NCBI RefSeq assembly: GCF_015831345.1
Contig: NZ_JADWYS010000001.1
Coordinates: forward strand, 4,368,618-4,432,617
Direction of reading: 5' to 3'
Length of the DNA: 64,000 nucleotides
From: Caenimonas aquaedulcis
GTDB taxonomy: Bacteria; Pseudomonadota; Gammaproteobacteria; Burkholderiales; Burkholderiaceae_C
Shown: positions 19,684 to 28,075 of the stretch, one piece after another
Layout of the letters: each line of letters begins with the position of its first letter
Position numbering within the stretch: the stretch's first letter is position 1
Notes under the pieces: model-generated
Databases searched by the model: none
The model's input: only the letters and a program-made list of their open reading frames with translations
Told to the model about the DNA's origin: nothing
Position numbers and translations under genes: made by a program

Positions 19684-20625
19684 ATGATCACGATCACCCT
19701 GGAAGACGGCACGCGGCAATCCCTGCCGCCGGTGGATGCCGTCGGCGGCTCGAACTGCGGCACGGCCGGCATCTGGCGTTTCGATTCCGGCGCGCCGGGC
19801 CCGCACGTCGCCATCACCGCGCTGATCCACGGCAACGAGGTCTGCGGCGTGCAGGCGCTGTACGACGTGCTGCAGGCCGCGCCCGCCGTCGCGCGCGGGC
19901 GCCTGACGCTCGCCTTCTGCAACCTCGAGGCCTATGCGCGCCTGGACGACGCCAACAAGGACGAGCGCCGGCTGGTCGACGAAGACCTGAACCGCGTGTG
20001 GGGACGGCTGGAGGGCCCGGGTGCGAATGGCGATACCTACGAAGTGCGCCGCGCGCGCGAGATCGTGCCGTGGGTCCAGGACGCCGATGTGCTCGTGGAC
20101 CTGCACTCGATGACGGGCGCCGCGCCCGCGCTCGGCCTCGTCGGGCTCGCGGCCAAGAACGTCGAGCTCGCGCGGCGGATCGGCTACCCCGCGCTGCTCG
20201 TGCGCGACGCGGGCCATGCCGCCGGCCTGCGCCTGATCGACCGCCACCCCTTCGGCGACGCGGGCGCCGCGCCCACCGCGATGCTCGTCGAGTGCGGCCA
20301 GCATTTCAGCCGCGAGGCCTTCGATGCGGCGAAGGAAACCGTCGCGCGGACCCTTTCCGTGTTCCTGGACGGCAAGCCCACGCCGCCTGCCGCGCCCCAG
20401 AGCGTGATCGAAGTGGTGGAGGCGGTGACCATCCGCACCGGCGCCTTCGAGTTCACGCAGGACTGGCCGAACATGGCCGTGGTGCCGAAGGCGGGAACGC
20501 TGGTGGGTCGCGACGGCGAACGGGAAGTGCGCACGCCGCACGACGAGACGTATCTCGTCATGCCGGCGTCGCCGCGTTTTCGCAAGCCGGGGCTCACGGC
20601 CGTGCGCTTCGGCCGGCGCGTGTAG
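19684..20625 (+). CDS. succinylglutamate desuccinylase/aspartoacylase-family zinc deacylase
   Basis: Cytoplasmic M14-type zinc hydrolase of 313 residues that cleaves N-acyl groups from amino acids. The zinc ligands are in ALIHGNEVCG (His and Glu) and a further His in VDLHSMTG. The Arg cluster EDLNRVWG lies between them. ATG 19684 follows the GGAGG of CTGGAGGTTCCC; an in-frame start 19 codons upstream was rejected. It stands alone and is divergent from the lipoprotein gene. It lacks astA/B/D neighbours, so an arginine-succinyl role is less likely than a general N-acyl amino acid hydrolase. Confidence 0.8.
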   Translation: MITITLEDGTRQSLPPVDAVGGSNCGTAGIWRFDSGAPGPHVAITALIHGNEVCGVQALYDVLQAAPAVARGRLTLAFCNLEAYARLDDANKDERRLVDEDLNRVWGRLEGPGANGDTYEVRRAREIVPWVQDADVLVDLHSMTGAAPALGLVGLAAKNVELARRIGYPALLVRDAGHAAGLRLIDRHPFGDAGAAPTAMLVECGQHFSREAFDAAKETVARTLSVFLDGKPTPPAAPQSVIEVVEAVTIRTGAFEFTQDWPNMAVVPKAGTLVGRDGEREVRTPHDETYLVMPASPRFRKPGLTAVRFGRRV

Positions 20626-20631
20626 GGCCGT

Positions 20632-21669
20632 TCAGGCGATCCGCCGGAACCACAGCAGCGACAGCACGGCCGCGGTCATCGCGAACAGCGCCGCGGCCAT
20701 CGCGAGCAGGGCCGTCACTTCCGTCTCGCGCGTCTGCACCTGCAGCCGCGAGCCGAGGTTCTCGTAGACGCTGCGAAGCTTCTCCGCGGTGCCGGCGTAG
20801 TGGTACTCGCCGCCGGTCATGCGCGCGACTTCCTTGAGCGTGGGCTCGTCCAGGCGCAGGTACATCGGCATCCCTTCGCCGGACGACGCGAAACCGTCGA
20901 CCGTCCCGAGCCCGACCACATAGACGCGCACGCCGCGGTCCGCCGCGAGCTTGGCGGCGACGAGGGTGTCGACACCCGTCGTGCGGCGGCCGTCGCTGAG
21001 CAGGATGATCGCGGCGGAGTTGTACGAGCCCGGCGCGACGGGCGTGAACGCCTTGGGCGGCGGCTTCGCGCGGTCGTCCAGGCTGCGGGCGCGCTTGTTC
21101 CCGCCGAAGGTCATCTCGCCGACGTCGATGCCGTGGTCCGGGAACAGCTCGGCCACGCACTGCGCGATCGCGTTGCCGATCGCGGTGCCGAACTGCATCT
21201 GGATGCGGTCGATCGCCGTCACCAGCGCCTCGCGGTCGAGCGTGGCGGCCTGTGCGACCTGGCTGCTGCCCGCGAACGTGACGAGGCCGACTTCGATCTC
21301 GCGCGGCAGGTCCTGCAGGAACTGCCTGGCCGCGGCCTGCGCGGCCGCCATGCGCGTGGGCTTCACGTCGGTGACGCGCATGCTGAGCGACACGTCGATC
21401 GCGAGCAGGATGGTCGACCGGGCCCAGGGCAGCGGCACGCTCGCGACGGGACGGGACGCCGCCACCACGAGCGTCGCGCAGGCCAGCAGCATGAGCGCCG
21501 GCGGGACATGCCGGCGCCAGTGCGGCCCAGCGGCTGCCTCGCGGACGATGCCCAGGCTGCTGTAGCGCACCGCGGACTTGCCGCGGCGGCGCAGCAGCCA
21601 CAGGTAGGCGATGGGCAGCAGGGCGATCGCCGCCATCAGCCACAGGTACTGGGGCCACAGGAAAAACAT
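20632..21669 (-). CDS. VWA-domain membrane protein (BatA-like)
   Basis: Inner-membrane protein of 345 residues. Two N-terminal membrane segments (about 5-25 and 57-77) and one at the C-terminus (about 318-340) flank a von Willebrand A domain with the MIDAS motif DVSLSM, later Thr and Asp positions, and IILLSDGRRTTGVD. This is the BatA/BatB arrangement. The usual neighbours (moxR, DUF58, batB) are absent. The start at 21669 was chosen because it begins the first membrane segment and lies five bases after the stop of the ATP-grasp-like gene, so the two probably form an operon. Confidence 0.8.
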   Translation of the reverse strand: MFFLWPQYLWLMAAIALLPIAYLWLLRRRGKSAVRYSSLGIVREAAAGPHWRRHVPPALMLLACATLVVAASRPVASVPLPWARSTILLAIDVSLSMRVTDVKPTRMAAAQAAARQFLQDLPREIEVGLVTFAGSSQVAQAATLDREALVTAIDRIQMQFGTAIGNAIAQCVAELFPDHGIDVGEMTFGGNKRARSLDDRAKPPPKAFTPVAPGSYNSAAIILLSDGRRTTGVDTLVAAKLAADRGVRVYVVGLGTVDGFASSGEGMPMYLRLDEPTLKEVARMTGGEYHYAGTAEKLRSVYENLGSRLQVQTRETEVTALLAMAAALFAMTAAVLSLLWFRRIA

Positions 21670-21674
21670 CGCGC

Positions 21675-22775
21675 TTATCGTGCGCCGGATGCGGCCTCTT
21701 TGCAACCCGCCAGTTGCGCCTGGACCGCAGAAACGATGAGCGGGATGGCCGACGGCGGGAACGGCGAGACGCTGCTGACGTTGATCTCGCACAGCACGTA
21801 GCGCTCGACCTGCGCATCCGGTTCGCCCAGCAGGAAGTCGCAGTCCCACAGCAGAGGCAGGCGCTCGCGCGCCAGCCCGACGCGCTCGCGCAGCAGTTCC
21901 ACCCAACCGGACTCCAGCGATGCGCGCAGGCCCTGGCAGGACGCCAGGTCGGCGCCGTAATAGAGCCGCGGGCCGGGCAGCGGCGGCGGCTCCGCGCCCG
22001 TGGCGGGATACAGCGCATTGACGGCCTGCACGCCGAAGCCGCCGACGCGGTCGCGCACCAGGTAGGCGCGGACCATGCCGTCCACCAGGCGCGGCTGCCA
22101 AGCCTGGTCGATCATGTGGCCGCCGCTCGCGGGCTCGAAATACGGCGCCATGCGCTGCAGGAACGCCGGCCAGGCAAGGCGCTCTTCCTCGCTGCCGCGC
22201 TGCGCATGGCGCACCTTGAGCAGGGTGGAATCGGCGGCGTCGCGCTCGACGCGCCAGACGCCCGCGCCGCTCTGGCCGCGATGCTGCTTGAGCACGCGCG
22301 CACCGCCGAGCAGGCGCTGCGGCAGTTCCGACTCGAGCTGGGCAAGGCTGTCCACGCGATGCACGTCGCTGCCGAAAGGCAGGTCGCGCGAGGCGACGAG
22401 CACGTCCTTGGTGCCGAGCGCGAGGATCGCATCCGGATGCGCGCTCACGTGCACGCCCGCATCCGCCACGCGTCGCAGCATGGCGTCGAGCACGTCGCGC
22501 CGGCGCCCGCCTTCGATGGGGTTGCACCACACGAGCACCACGTCGACGGCGTGCAACTGCGCCTCGACTTCATCGGCGAAGTCGTCGTGGTACACGGCGG
22601 GGCGGGCCGCGATGCCGGCGGCGGCGAAGGCGTCGAAGAGGGCGGCGAAGCGGCTTTCGGCGGGGTCGCAGCGGTTGCGCGCGGCACGGTCCCCGGGATA
22701 CAGCAGGGCGACGCGCGCGTCGCCGCGGGAAGGCCGGGAAAGCGGGGTGATGTGTTGCAAGTCAGGCTCCTTCAC
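21675..22775 (-). CDS. Cj0069-like protein, probable ATP-grasp fold
   Basis: Protein of 366 residues resembling the uncharacterised Cj0069 family. The order of motifs suggests an ATP-grasp enzyme: RVLKQHRGQSGAGVW as the flexible nucleotide loop, WDCDFLLGEP and YVLCEINVSSVSPFP as the C-terminal metal-binding Asp/Glu/Asn set. ATP-grasp enzymes ligate carboxylates to amines or thiols; no substrate can be inferred. It is immediately upstream of a VWA membrane protein, an unusual partner. Confidence in the family is moderate and in the fold lower. Confidence 0.6.
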   Translation of the reverse strand: MKEPDLQHITPLSRPSRGDARVALLYPGDRAARNRCDPAESRFAALFDAFAAAGIAARPAVYHDDFADEVEAQLHAVDVVLVWCNPIEGGRRRDVLDAMLRRVADAGVHVSAHPDAILALGTKDVLVASRDLPFGSDVHRVDSLAQLESELPQRLLGGARVLKQHRGQSGAGVWRVERDAADSTLLKVRHAQRGSEEERLAWPAFLQRMAPYFEPASGGHMIDQAWQPRLVDGMVRAYLVRDRVGGFGVQAVNALYPATGAEPPPLPGPRLYYGADLASCQGLRASLESGWVELLRERVGLARERLPLLWDCDFLLGEPDAQVERYVLCEINVSSVSPFPPSAIPLIVSAVQAQLAGCKEAASGAR

Positions 22776-22945
22776 GGGGCGTGCCCGTCGGGGTAGCAGA
22801 ACTTGGACGCGGCTCGCGTCTTGAAGCGGGGAGCCTGCCGGGGTCCCCAGGGCGCATTCTAGGATGCGCGACGCAGAGGGTAAACCCGGTCACCCGAAAC
22901 ACCGACGCATGGCCATGCTTGAGCAGCCACCGCCCTGGAGGACCC

Positions 22946-23764
22946 ATGCCACCTGCCCACGCCAACGACAGCAAGTTCGCAGGCACGATCCCGCAGCTCT
23001 ACGAGCGCTACCTCGTCCCGCTGATCTTCGAGCCCTATGCCGTCGATATTTCCCGCCAGGTCGCGCGACTGTCGCCCGGCTCCGTGCTGGAGCTGGCCGC
23101 CGGCACGGGCGTGGTGACGCGCCATCTGGCCAGCGACCTGCCGGCGGATGTCTCCATCGTCGCCTCGGACCTGAACCAGCCGATGCTCGACGTGGCCGCG
23201 CAGCGCGGCACCGCGCGGCCGGTGACCTGGCGGCAGGCGGATGCGATGCAGCTGCCTTTTCCCGACCAGTCCTTCGACGTCGTGGTGTGCCAGTTCGGGG
23301 TGATGTTCTTCCCGGACCGCGCGAAGGCCTATGCCGAGGCCGCGCGCGTCCTGCGGCCGGGCGGCTACTTCGTGTTCAACGCGTGGGACCGCATCGAGAA
23401 CAACGACATGGTGTCCACCGTGTGCGGCGCGCTCGACGAACTCTTCCCGCAGGACCCGCCGCGCTTCATGCACCGCGGGCCGCACGGCTATTTCGACAGG
23501 GATGTGATCGCGGGCGACCTCGCGCGGGGCGGGCTGCCGCGCAGCGACATCGCGCTCGTGCCGCACACGAGCCGCGCGCCGTCCGCGAACGATCCGGTGC
23601 TGGGCTATTGCCACGGGTCCCCGCTGCGCACGGAGATCGAGGCGAAGGGCCCGGACGCCCTGGACCGCGCAACCGACAAGGCGACGGCCGCACTGCTGGA
23701 GCGCTTCGGTTCCGGCCCGGTCGAAGGGCGCATCCAGGCGGTGGTCGCGATCGCGCGGGCCTGA
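22946..23764 (+). CDS. class I SAM-dependent methyltransferase
   Basis: Methyltransferase of 272 residues with a Rossmann-type SAM domain: motif I VLELAAGTGVVTRHLA, motif II ASDLNQPMLDVA, a following acidic DAMQLPFPDQSFDVVVCQFG and the post-motif RVLRPGGYFVFNAWD. This resembles UbiE/MenG-like enzymes, but the substrate is unclear. ATG 22946 follows GGAGGACCC; an in-frame start 55 codons upstream lacks any signal. It is divergent from the ATP-grasp-like gene. Confidence 0.82.
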   Translation: MPPAHANDSKFAGTIPQLYERYLVPLIFEPYAVDISRQVARLSPGSVLELAAGTGVVTRHLASDLPADVSIVASDLNQPMLDVAAQRGTARPVTWRQADAMQLPFPDQSFDVVVCQFGVMFFPDRAKAYAEAARVLRPGGYFVFNAWDRIENNDMVSTVCGALDELFPQDPPRFMHRGPHGYFDRDVIAGDLARGGLPRSDIALVPHTSRAPSANDPVLGYCHGSPLRTEIEAKGPDALDRATDKATAALLERFGSGPVEGRIQAVVAIARA

Positions 23765-23782
23765 ACGCGCCCGCGCGTCTCG

Positions 23783-24160
23783 TCAGCTTCGGATCTCGAT
23801 GCGGCGCGGCTTGGCCTCTTCCGACTTCGGGATCGTGAGTTGCAGCACGCCGTTCTTCAGCTGCGCGTCGATCCTGCCGGTGTCGAGCTCGCGGCTGAGC
23901 GTGAACTGCCTGCGGTAGGCGTTGAGCTGCGCTTCTCCGTAAATGAGCTCCAGCTCCGGCGGGGCCGCAACCTTGGCGTCGGCTTCGATGACGAGCGTTT
24001 CGCCGTCGACACGCACGTGCAGGTTCTCGCGCGACACGCCGGGCAGGTCGGCCATCAGCGTGATGCCGCTCTCGTCCTCGAAGATGTCGATGGGCGGCAC
24101 GGCGTGCGGGCGCGTGGAAGCCGGGTCGCCCGCGTTCTGTGAAGTGGCGGTAGCGTTCAT
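23783..24160 (-). CDS. small heat-shock protein (Hsp20/alpha-crystallin)
   Basis: ATP-independent holdase chaperone of 125 residues. The alpha-crystallin domain covers about 22-120, with ADLPGVSRENLHVRVDGETL and the end motif GVLQLTIPKSE. The N-terminal arm is short, which is usual for class-A partners of paired bacterial Hsp20 proteins. It lies 21 bases downstream of a second hsp20 gene in the same direction, with GGAGAT as ribosome site. The pair probably forms mixed oligomers under heat or other protein-damaging stress. Confidence 0.9.
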   Translation of the reverse strand: MNATATSQNAGDPASTRPHAVPPIDIFEDESGITLMADLPGVSRENLHVRVDGETLVIEADAKVAAPPELELIYGEAQLNAYRRQFTLSRELDTGRIDAQLKNGVLQLTIPKSEEAKPRRIEIRS

Positions 24161-24181
24161 GAAAATCTCCTCGATGCTCGG

Positions 24182-24619
24182 TCAGCTGATCTGGATGCGG
24201 CGCGGCCGCGAGGACTCCCGCTTGGCCAGGGTCACGCGCAGCACGCCGTCCGCATAGTGCGCATCGACCTTCGCGGGGTCGATGTCCTCCGGCAGGCTGA
24301 TGACGCGCCGGAAGTTACCGCTGAAGCGCTCGTTGGCATAGGCCACGGTGCCTTCCTTGTTCGCGGGGATGCCGGGGGACCGCTCCCCGGTGATGATGAG
24401 CAGCCCCTTGTCGATGGAGAGGTCGAGCGCCTTGGGGTCGACGCCCGGCGCCAGCACCATGACTTCGAGCGCCTCGGCGGTGCGCCCCACGTTGATCACC
24501 GGAAAAGCCGCGTTCGACGTGGCGCGGATGCCGTCGTCGAAGCGGCCGGGGTCCATCTGCCGCTGCAGCCAGTGCAGTTGGGAGAGCAGGTCGGCAGCGG
24601 GTCGGAACAATCCATTCAT
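24182..24619 (-). CDS. small heat-shock protein (Hsp20/alpha-crystallin)
   Basis: Holdase chaperone of 145 residues, first gene of a two-gene hsp20 operon. It has a longer N-terminal arm (MNGLFRPAADLLSQLHWLQR) than its neighbour, then the alpha-crystallin domain with LAPGVDPKALDLSIDKGLL and DGVLRVTLAKRE, ending in an IxI-like RIQIS tail that contacts other subunits. ATG 24619 follows AGGAGACTTCC; a longer frame adds nine residues with no ribosome site. A CTTGAA heat-shock -35 candidate lies upstream at 24673-24678. Confidence 0.9.
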   Translation of the reverse strand: MNGLFRPAADLLSQLHWLQRQMDPGRFDDGIRATSNAAFPVINVGRTAEALEVMVLAPGVDPKALDLSIDKGLLIITGERSPGIPANKEGTVAYANERFSGNFRRVISLPEDIDPAKVDAHYADGVLRVTLAKRESSRPRRIQIS

Positions 24620-24654
24620 GGAAGTCTCCTGTCGTTGTCGGTGCAAAAAAATTA

Positions 24655-24680
24655 GGAGCGGGGGCGCGGGCCTTCAAGGG
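24655..24680 (-). promoter_or_regulatory. possible sigma-32-type promoter of the hsp20 pair
   Basis: On the minus strand CCCCCTTGAA ends at 24673, matching the heat-shock -35 core CTTGAA with its preceding C-run. It is followed by a C-rich stretch ending CCGCTCCTA, a weak fit to the -10 consensus CCCCATTTA. The location 50 bases before the first hsp20 start is right, but the -10 match is poor. Confidence 0.3.
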
Positions 24681-24838
24681 GGGCCGAATACGAAATGGAT
24701 TACGTAGTGATGAGCACGCCGGCCCATGCCGTCCCGCTGTGCTTCATGGAGCCCATCCGACAAGACAATGCGCTCGCAGACTATGCGGCCGCAGGCGCGG
24801 CCTCGCGACACTGGGGCGATATCGGCTTCGGAGACAGC

Positions 24839-26527
24839 ATGACCCCCCAGATCCATCGTTGGCAGCGCTTCAGGCAGATCGCCGGTTTGCTCTGGACGCA
24901 CGGCCGCGCGATCCGCTCGGGCGGCGAGGTCGAGGGCGCATCCGCCACGGCGGACCCCGCGGCAGCGGGCAAGCCCGCCAGCTCCGCCGTGCCGGCGCGC
25001 GATCTCGCGGACGAGCTGGAATCCATGGGGCCCGCCTATGTGAAGTTGGGGCAAGTGCTGTCGAGCAGGCCCGACCTTCTTCCGCCGGAATACATCAAGG
25101 CCCTGGCGCGCCTGCAAGACGACGTGAAGCCCTTTCCCTTCGAGGAGGTGCGGGCGATCGTCGAGGAAGAGCTGGGCGCGAGACTGTCCAAGGCCTTCGC
25201 GTCGTTCGATGTCGAGCCGGTCGCGGCGGCTTCGCTCGGCCAGGTGCACTGCGCGACCTTGCGGGACGGCACGCCCGTCGTGGTCAAGGTCCAGCGCCCC
25301 GGGGTCGCGAAGCAGGTCGCCGAGGAATTCGACGTGCTCAACCGCATCACCGGGTTCCTGGACGTCCACACGCAGGTCGGCCGGCGTCACCGCCTGCGCC
25401 AGATGCTGGAGGAGTTCCGCACCTCGATCCAGGAAGAGCTGGACTACGAACGCGAGGCGGAGAACCTCGTCGCCGTCGGCGCGAACCTCGCCGAATTCGA
25501 GCGCATCGTCGTGCCGCAGCCGGTGCCCGATTTCTGCACGCATCGCGTCCTCACGATGGAGCGCGTGCGCGGCACGAAGATCACGAAGCTGTCCGGCTTC
25601 GCGCGGCTGGACATCGACGGCACGGCCCTCATCGACGAGTTGTTCCACGCCTACCTGAAGCAGGTGCTGGTGGACGGCATGTTCCACGCCGACCCGCACC
25701 CGGGCAATGTGTTCATCACGAGCGAAGGGCGGCTCGCCTTGCTCGACCTCGGGATGGTGGGACGCACCTCGACCGACATGCAGGAGAAGCTGCTGAAGAT
25801 CCTCATTGCCGTCAGCCACGGCAGCAGCGAGCAGGCGGGCGACACGATCGTGGAGATCAGCGAGCGTGCGGAGAAGGACGACACCGCGCGCTTTCGCCGG
25901 CGCATGGGCGTGCTGGTCGCGGCGCAGCAGGGACGCGGGCTCCGGAACATCAACGTGGGGCAGACGCTGCTGGAGGTGGCGAGCCTCGCGGCGGAGTGCG
26001 GGCTGTTCGTGCCCCCGGAGCTCACGTTGCTCGCCAAGACGCTGCTGCAGCTCGACGAGATCGGCCGCATCCTCGACCCGGAATTCGACCCCAACGCCGC
26101 GGTGCGGCGCCACGCGGCCACGCTGCTGTCGCGGCGCCTCAAGCGGGAGACGACCGAAGGCAACTTGCTGACGGCGGCGATGGAGCTGAAGAACTTCGCT
26201 GCGGGGTTCCCGCACCGCGTGAACCGCATCATGGACGCGGTGGCGAACCGCGAGCTCGAGCTCAAGGTGCGCGCGGTGGACGCCGGCGACGTGATCCAGG
26301 GAATGCAGAAGATCGCGAACCGCGTGACGTCCGGCCTGATCCTCGCCGCTCTCATCATCGGCGCTGCGCTCCTCATGCGGGTGAGCACGGATTTCGTGGT
26401 GCTCGGCTATCCGGGCTTCGCGATCATGTGCTTCATGGCCGCGGCACTCGGCGGTGTCGTGCTGCTCGTGAACATCTTCCTGCAGGACCGGGCGTCGTCG
26501 CGCAAGGCGCGTTCGCCGGGGGCTTGA
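24839..26527 (+). CDS. ABC1/UbiB-family atypical kinase-like protein
   Basis: Membrane-anchored atypical kinase of 562 residues, family of UbiB/AarF/ADCK, needed in many organisms for ubiquinone-related lipid handling. Landmarks: the family KxGQ motif YVKLGQVLSSRPDLLPPEY, the A-rich loop PVAAASLGQVH, the ATP-binding Lys in VVVKVQRPG, catalytic HADPHPGN and LLDLGMVG, and two C-terminal membrane segments (about 495-545). ATG 24839 was chosen because it begins the conserved part; a longer frame (from 24695) adds 48 poor residues. It is not in a ubi operon here, so it may be a second paralogue. Confidence 0.85.
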   Translation: MTPQIHRWQRFRQIAGLLWTHGRAIRSGGEVEGASATADPAAAGKPASSAVPARDLADELESMGPAYVKLGQVLSSRPDLLPPEYIKALARLQDDVKPFPFEEVRAIVEEELGARLSKAFASFDVEPVAAASLGQVHCATLRDGTPVVVKVQRPGVAKQVAEEFDVLNRITGFLDVHTQVGRRHRLRQMLEEFRTSIQEELDYEREAENLVAVGANLAEFERIVVPQPVPDFCTHRVLTMERVRGTKITKLSGFARLDIDGTALIDELFHAYLKQVLVDGMFHADPHPGNVFITSEGRLALLDLGMVGRTSTDMQEKLLKILIAVSHGSSEQAGDTIVEISERAEKDDTARFRRRMGVLVAAQQGRGLRNINVGQTLLEVASLAAECGLFVPPELTLLAKTLLQLDEIGRILDPEFDPNAAVRRHAATLLSRRLKRETTEGNLLTAAMELKNFAAGFPHRVNRIMDAVANRELELKVRAVDAGDVIQGMQKIANRVTSGLILAALIIGAALLMRVSTDFVVLGYPGFAIMCFMAAALGGVVLLVNIFLQDRASSRKARSPGA

Positions 26528-26548
26528 AGCAACGCCTGTGGATCCGCC

Positions 26549-26684
26549 ATGACTTCCCGTACCAGCCCACCTATCTCCGAACGCGCGATGAAAATGGCCG
26601 AGAGCCGCTTCCCGCAGCTTGCGGCGAAGTCCGGTCGCGCACATCAAGTCGTCCGGTTTTGCCGGGAAACTCGGCCTGCATTAA
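26549..26684 (+). pseudogene. short ORF, possibly frameshifted
   Basis: An ORF starting ATG at 26549 (MTSRTSPPISERAMKMAESR, then FPQLAAKSGR) looks protein-like for 30 codons, then runs into the antisense of the next gene. Dropping one base near 26636-26639 would continue as HIKSSGFAGKLGLH and stop at TAA 26682-26684, giving a neat 44-45-residue protein. I do not recognise it. Either it is a small gene with a recent frameshift or the first 30 codons are chance. Confidence 0.2.
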
Positions 26685-26724
26685 CTGATCGGCCGCGTCG
26701 CGATCGACAAGTCGTTGACGCTGC

Positions 26725-27069
26725 CTACATCAGCCAATGGGCTGCATCGAGGTGGTTCGTGAAATACCGCAGCCTTCCGCCCGCGGAATTGGCGGCGGAG
26801 CGGGTGGCGTCGTAACGCTTCTCGTCGGGCACCACGATCGCCACGCGCGTCCCGCCGAGCGTCGCTCCCGCGTACTGGCCGATGCTCACCAGTTCGTCCG
26901 GATCGAACGTCGCGGGAACGCTCACGCAATCCACCAGGATCCGCGTCCAGCCCTCGCGCCGGGACAGCGCCGCGGCCAGGTCGACCAGCGCCATGAAGTC
27001 GTTGAACCTCGGCGCGCCGGTGCAGATCAGCAGCAGGTGCGAGGCGCGTGAAATTCCGACCGAGAACAT
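26725..27069 (-). CDS. small STAS/SpoIIAA-like protein, 114 aa
   Basis: Short alpha/beta protein starting MFSVGISRASHLLLICTGAP. The pattern of a strand, a helix (ALVDLAAALSRREGW), then RILVDCVSVPATFDPDELVS and VAIVVPDEKR resembles SpoIIAA-like STAS domains, which often act as anti-anti-sigma or signalling partners. The typical phosphorylated Ser is not obvious. AAGGAA lies five bases before the ATG. Its leader is the first copy of a ~140-bp duplicated element also found before the next minus-strand gene upstream. Confidence 0.65.
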   Translation of the reverse strand: MFSVGISRASHLLLICTGAPRFNDFMALVDLAAALSRREGWTRILVDCVSVPATFDPDELVSIGQYAGATLGGTRVAIVVPDEKRYDATRSAANSAGGRLRYFTNHLDAAHWLM

Positions 27070-27194
27070 GCGGGTTCCTTGTGATTCGTATGAACGGCAT
27101 TTGGTGCGCCGATGCGCAGGTGCAACCCCGGCCTTTGTTCCCGCAGGAACAAAGGCACCGAATTCCGGCGTGAATGTCCCCTGCGGAACATTCG
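27052..27194 (-). repeat. duplicated leader element, copy 1
   Basis: About 140 bases, similar to 28056-28199, read here in the minus direction as the leader of the STAS-like gene. The core (27104-27175) is nearly identical in both copies and contains the perfect hairpin GCCTTTGTTCC-CGCA-GGAACAAAGGC (plus-strand reading) and a second imperfect hairpin with the arm GGAACATTC. The gene-proximal end includes CACAAGGAA and an ATG followed by TTC, i.e. the ribosome site and start. Confidence 0.75.
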
Positions 27195-27197
27195 AGA

Positions 27198-28049
27198 TCA
27201 CGAATGCGGCTCGGTGTTGTACAGCTGCGTCAGGCCGCTGACGACCTGGGCCTGCGTGCCCATCACGACGAAGACGCGAAAGCTGTATGTTCCCCGCGGG
27301 TTGTCGATGCGGCTGACCATGTTCCACTTCGACAGGCCGAAGCCGTAGCGCCAGCGGCCATATCCACCCCCCGCAAGGGATTGCGGGCTCCACACGCCCA
27401 CGGCGTTCCTGCCGTCGGCCGTGGCGAAGATCACGGGCTGGCTTTGCTCTCCGGGACCATCGCCCAGGGGTGAGAGACGCCCCGTCGTCGTGCTGATCGT
27501 GTAGAACCTGGTCGTTGCGCCCGGGAACGCATAGCGGTTCATGTAGCCGGTGAGGATTTCGAACTGGCCCACGGAATGGATCTCGTCGGCCGGGACCGTG
27601 AAGCTCACCTTCCACTCGATGGCGTTCGGATTTCCGCCATAGCCGAAATGCACCGTCTTGTTCAGGATGTGGTTGCTGGTCCTCTGGCCGTTGACCGCAT
27701 TCCAGAACGCCATCTTCACCGTGTCGGACAGCACGCCCGGACCGGAGCTGTTGCCCAGCGGGATGCTCGATGAGCCGCCGGCCGGAACCTGCACACGGTC
27801 CAGGTAGCCTCCGGCCTCGGTCGGGTTGAACGCCTCGCCCATGCCGTCGAAGCTCACCGCGCTCTGGATGCATCGTCCGTGGTCCACGGCGTCGATGAAC
27901 TCCACACCATTGACCTTGAGCGAACACACCGCACCCCCGGAATAGTCGTATGCAGTGGCGGAGAACACGCCGCCGCCCACCGTGAGCGAAGCCGCCTGCA
28001 CGGAAGCCGCAACCGTCGCAAGAACGGATGCCAGGAGAAACTTCTTCAT
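27198..28049 (-). CDS. secreted hypothetical protein, 283 aa
   Basis: Exported protein with the signal peptide MKKFLLASVLATVAASVQAA. The mature part is beta-rich (SLTVGGGVFSATAYDYSGGA, VEWKVSFTVPADEI-type strands) and has two Cys close together near the N-terminus (AVCSLKV and HGRC), probably a disulfide. I recognise no family. The ATG has no Shine-Dalgarno sequence of its own. It overlaps (ATGA) the stop of a nine-codon ORF in the duplicated leader that does have one, so it is probably translated by coupling. Confidence 0.6.
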   Translation of the reverse strand: MKKFLLASVLATVAASVQAASLTVGGGVFSATAYDYSGGAVCSLKVNGVEFIDAVDHGRCIQSAVSFDGMGEAFNPTEAGGYLDRVQVPAGGSSSIPLGNSSGPGVLSDTVKMAFWNAVNGQRTSNHILNKTVHFGYGGNPNAIEWKVSFTVPADEIHSVGQFEILTGYMNRYAFPGATTRFYTISTTTGRLSPLGDGPGEQSQPVIFATADGRNAVGVWSPQSLAGGGYGRWRYGFGLSKWNMVSRIDNPRGTYSFRVFVVMGTQAQVVSGLTQLYNTEPHS

Positions 28050-28075
28050 GCTGTCGGAATGCCGAGGGGGAACAT
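28046..28075 (-). CDS. nine-codon leader ORF MFPLGIPTA
   Basis: ATG at 28073-28075, preceded by AAGGAAA, reads MFPLGIPTA and stops in TGA overlapping the ATG of the secreted protein gene. Its first codons match the start of the STAS-like protein (MFSVGISRA), showing that it arose from the duplicated leader. It probably serves to bring ribosomes to the secreted protein's start. Confidence 0.45.
   Translation of the reverse strand: MFPLGIPTA

Noticed and set aside
24674..26647. 657-codon open frame on the minus strand
   Set aside because: Antisense of the ABC1/UbiB-like gene, with no ribosome site and low-complexity composition.
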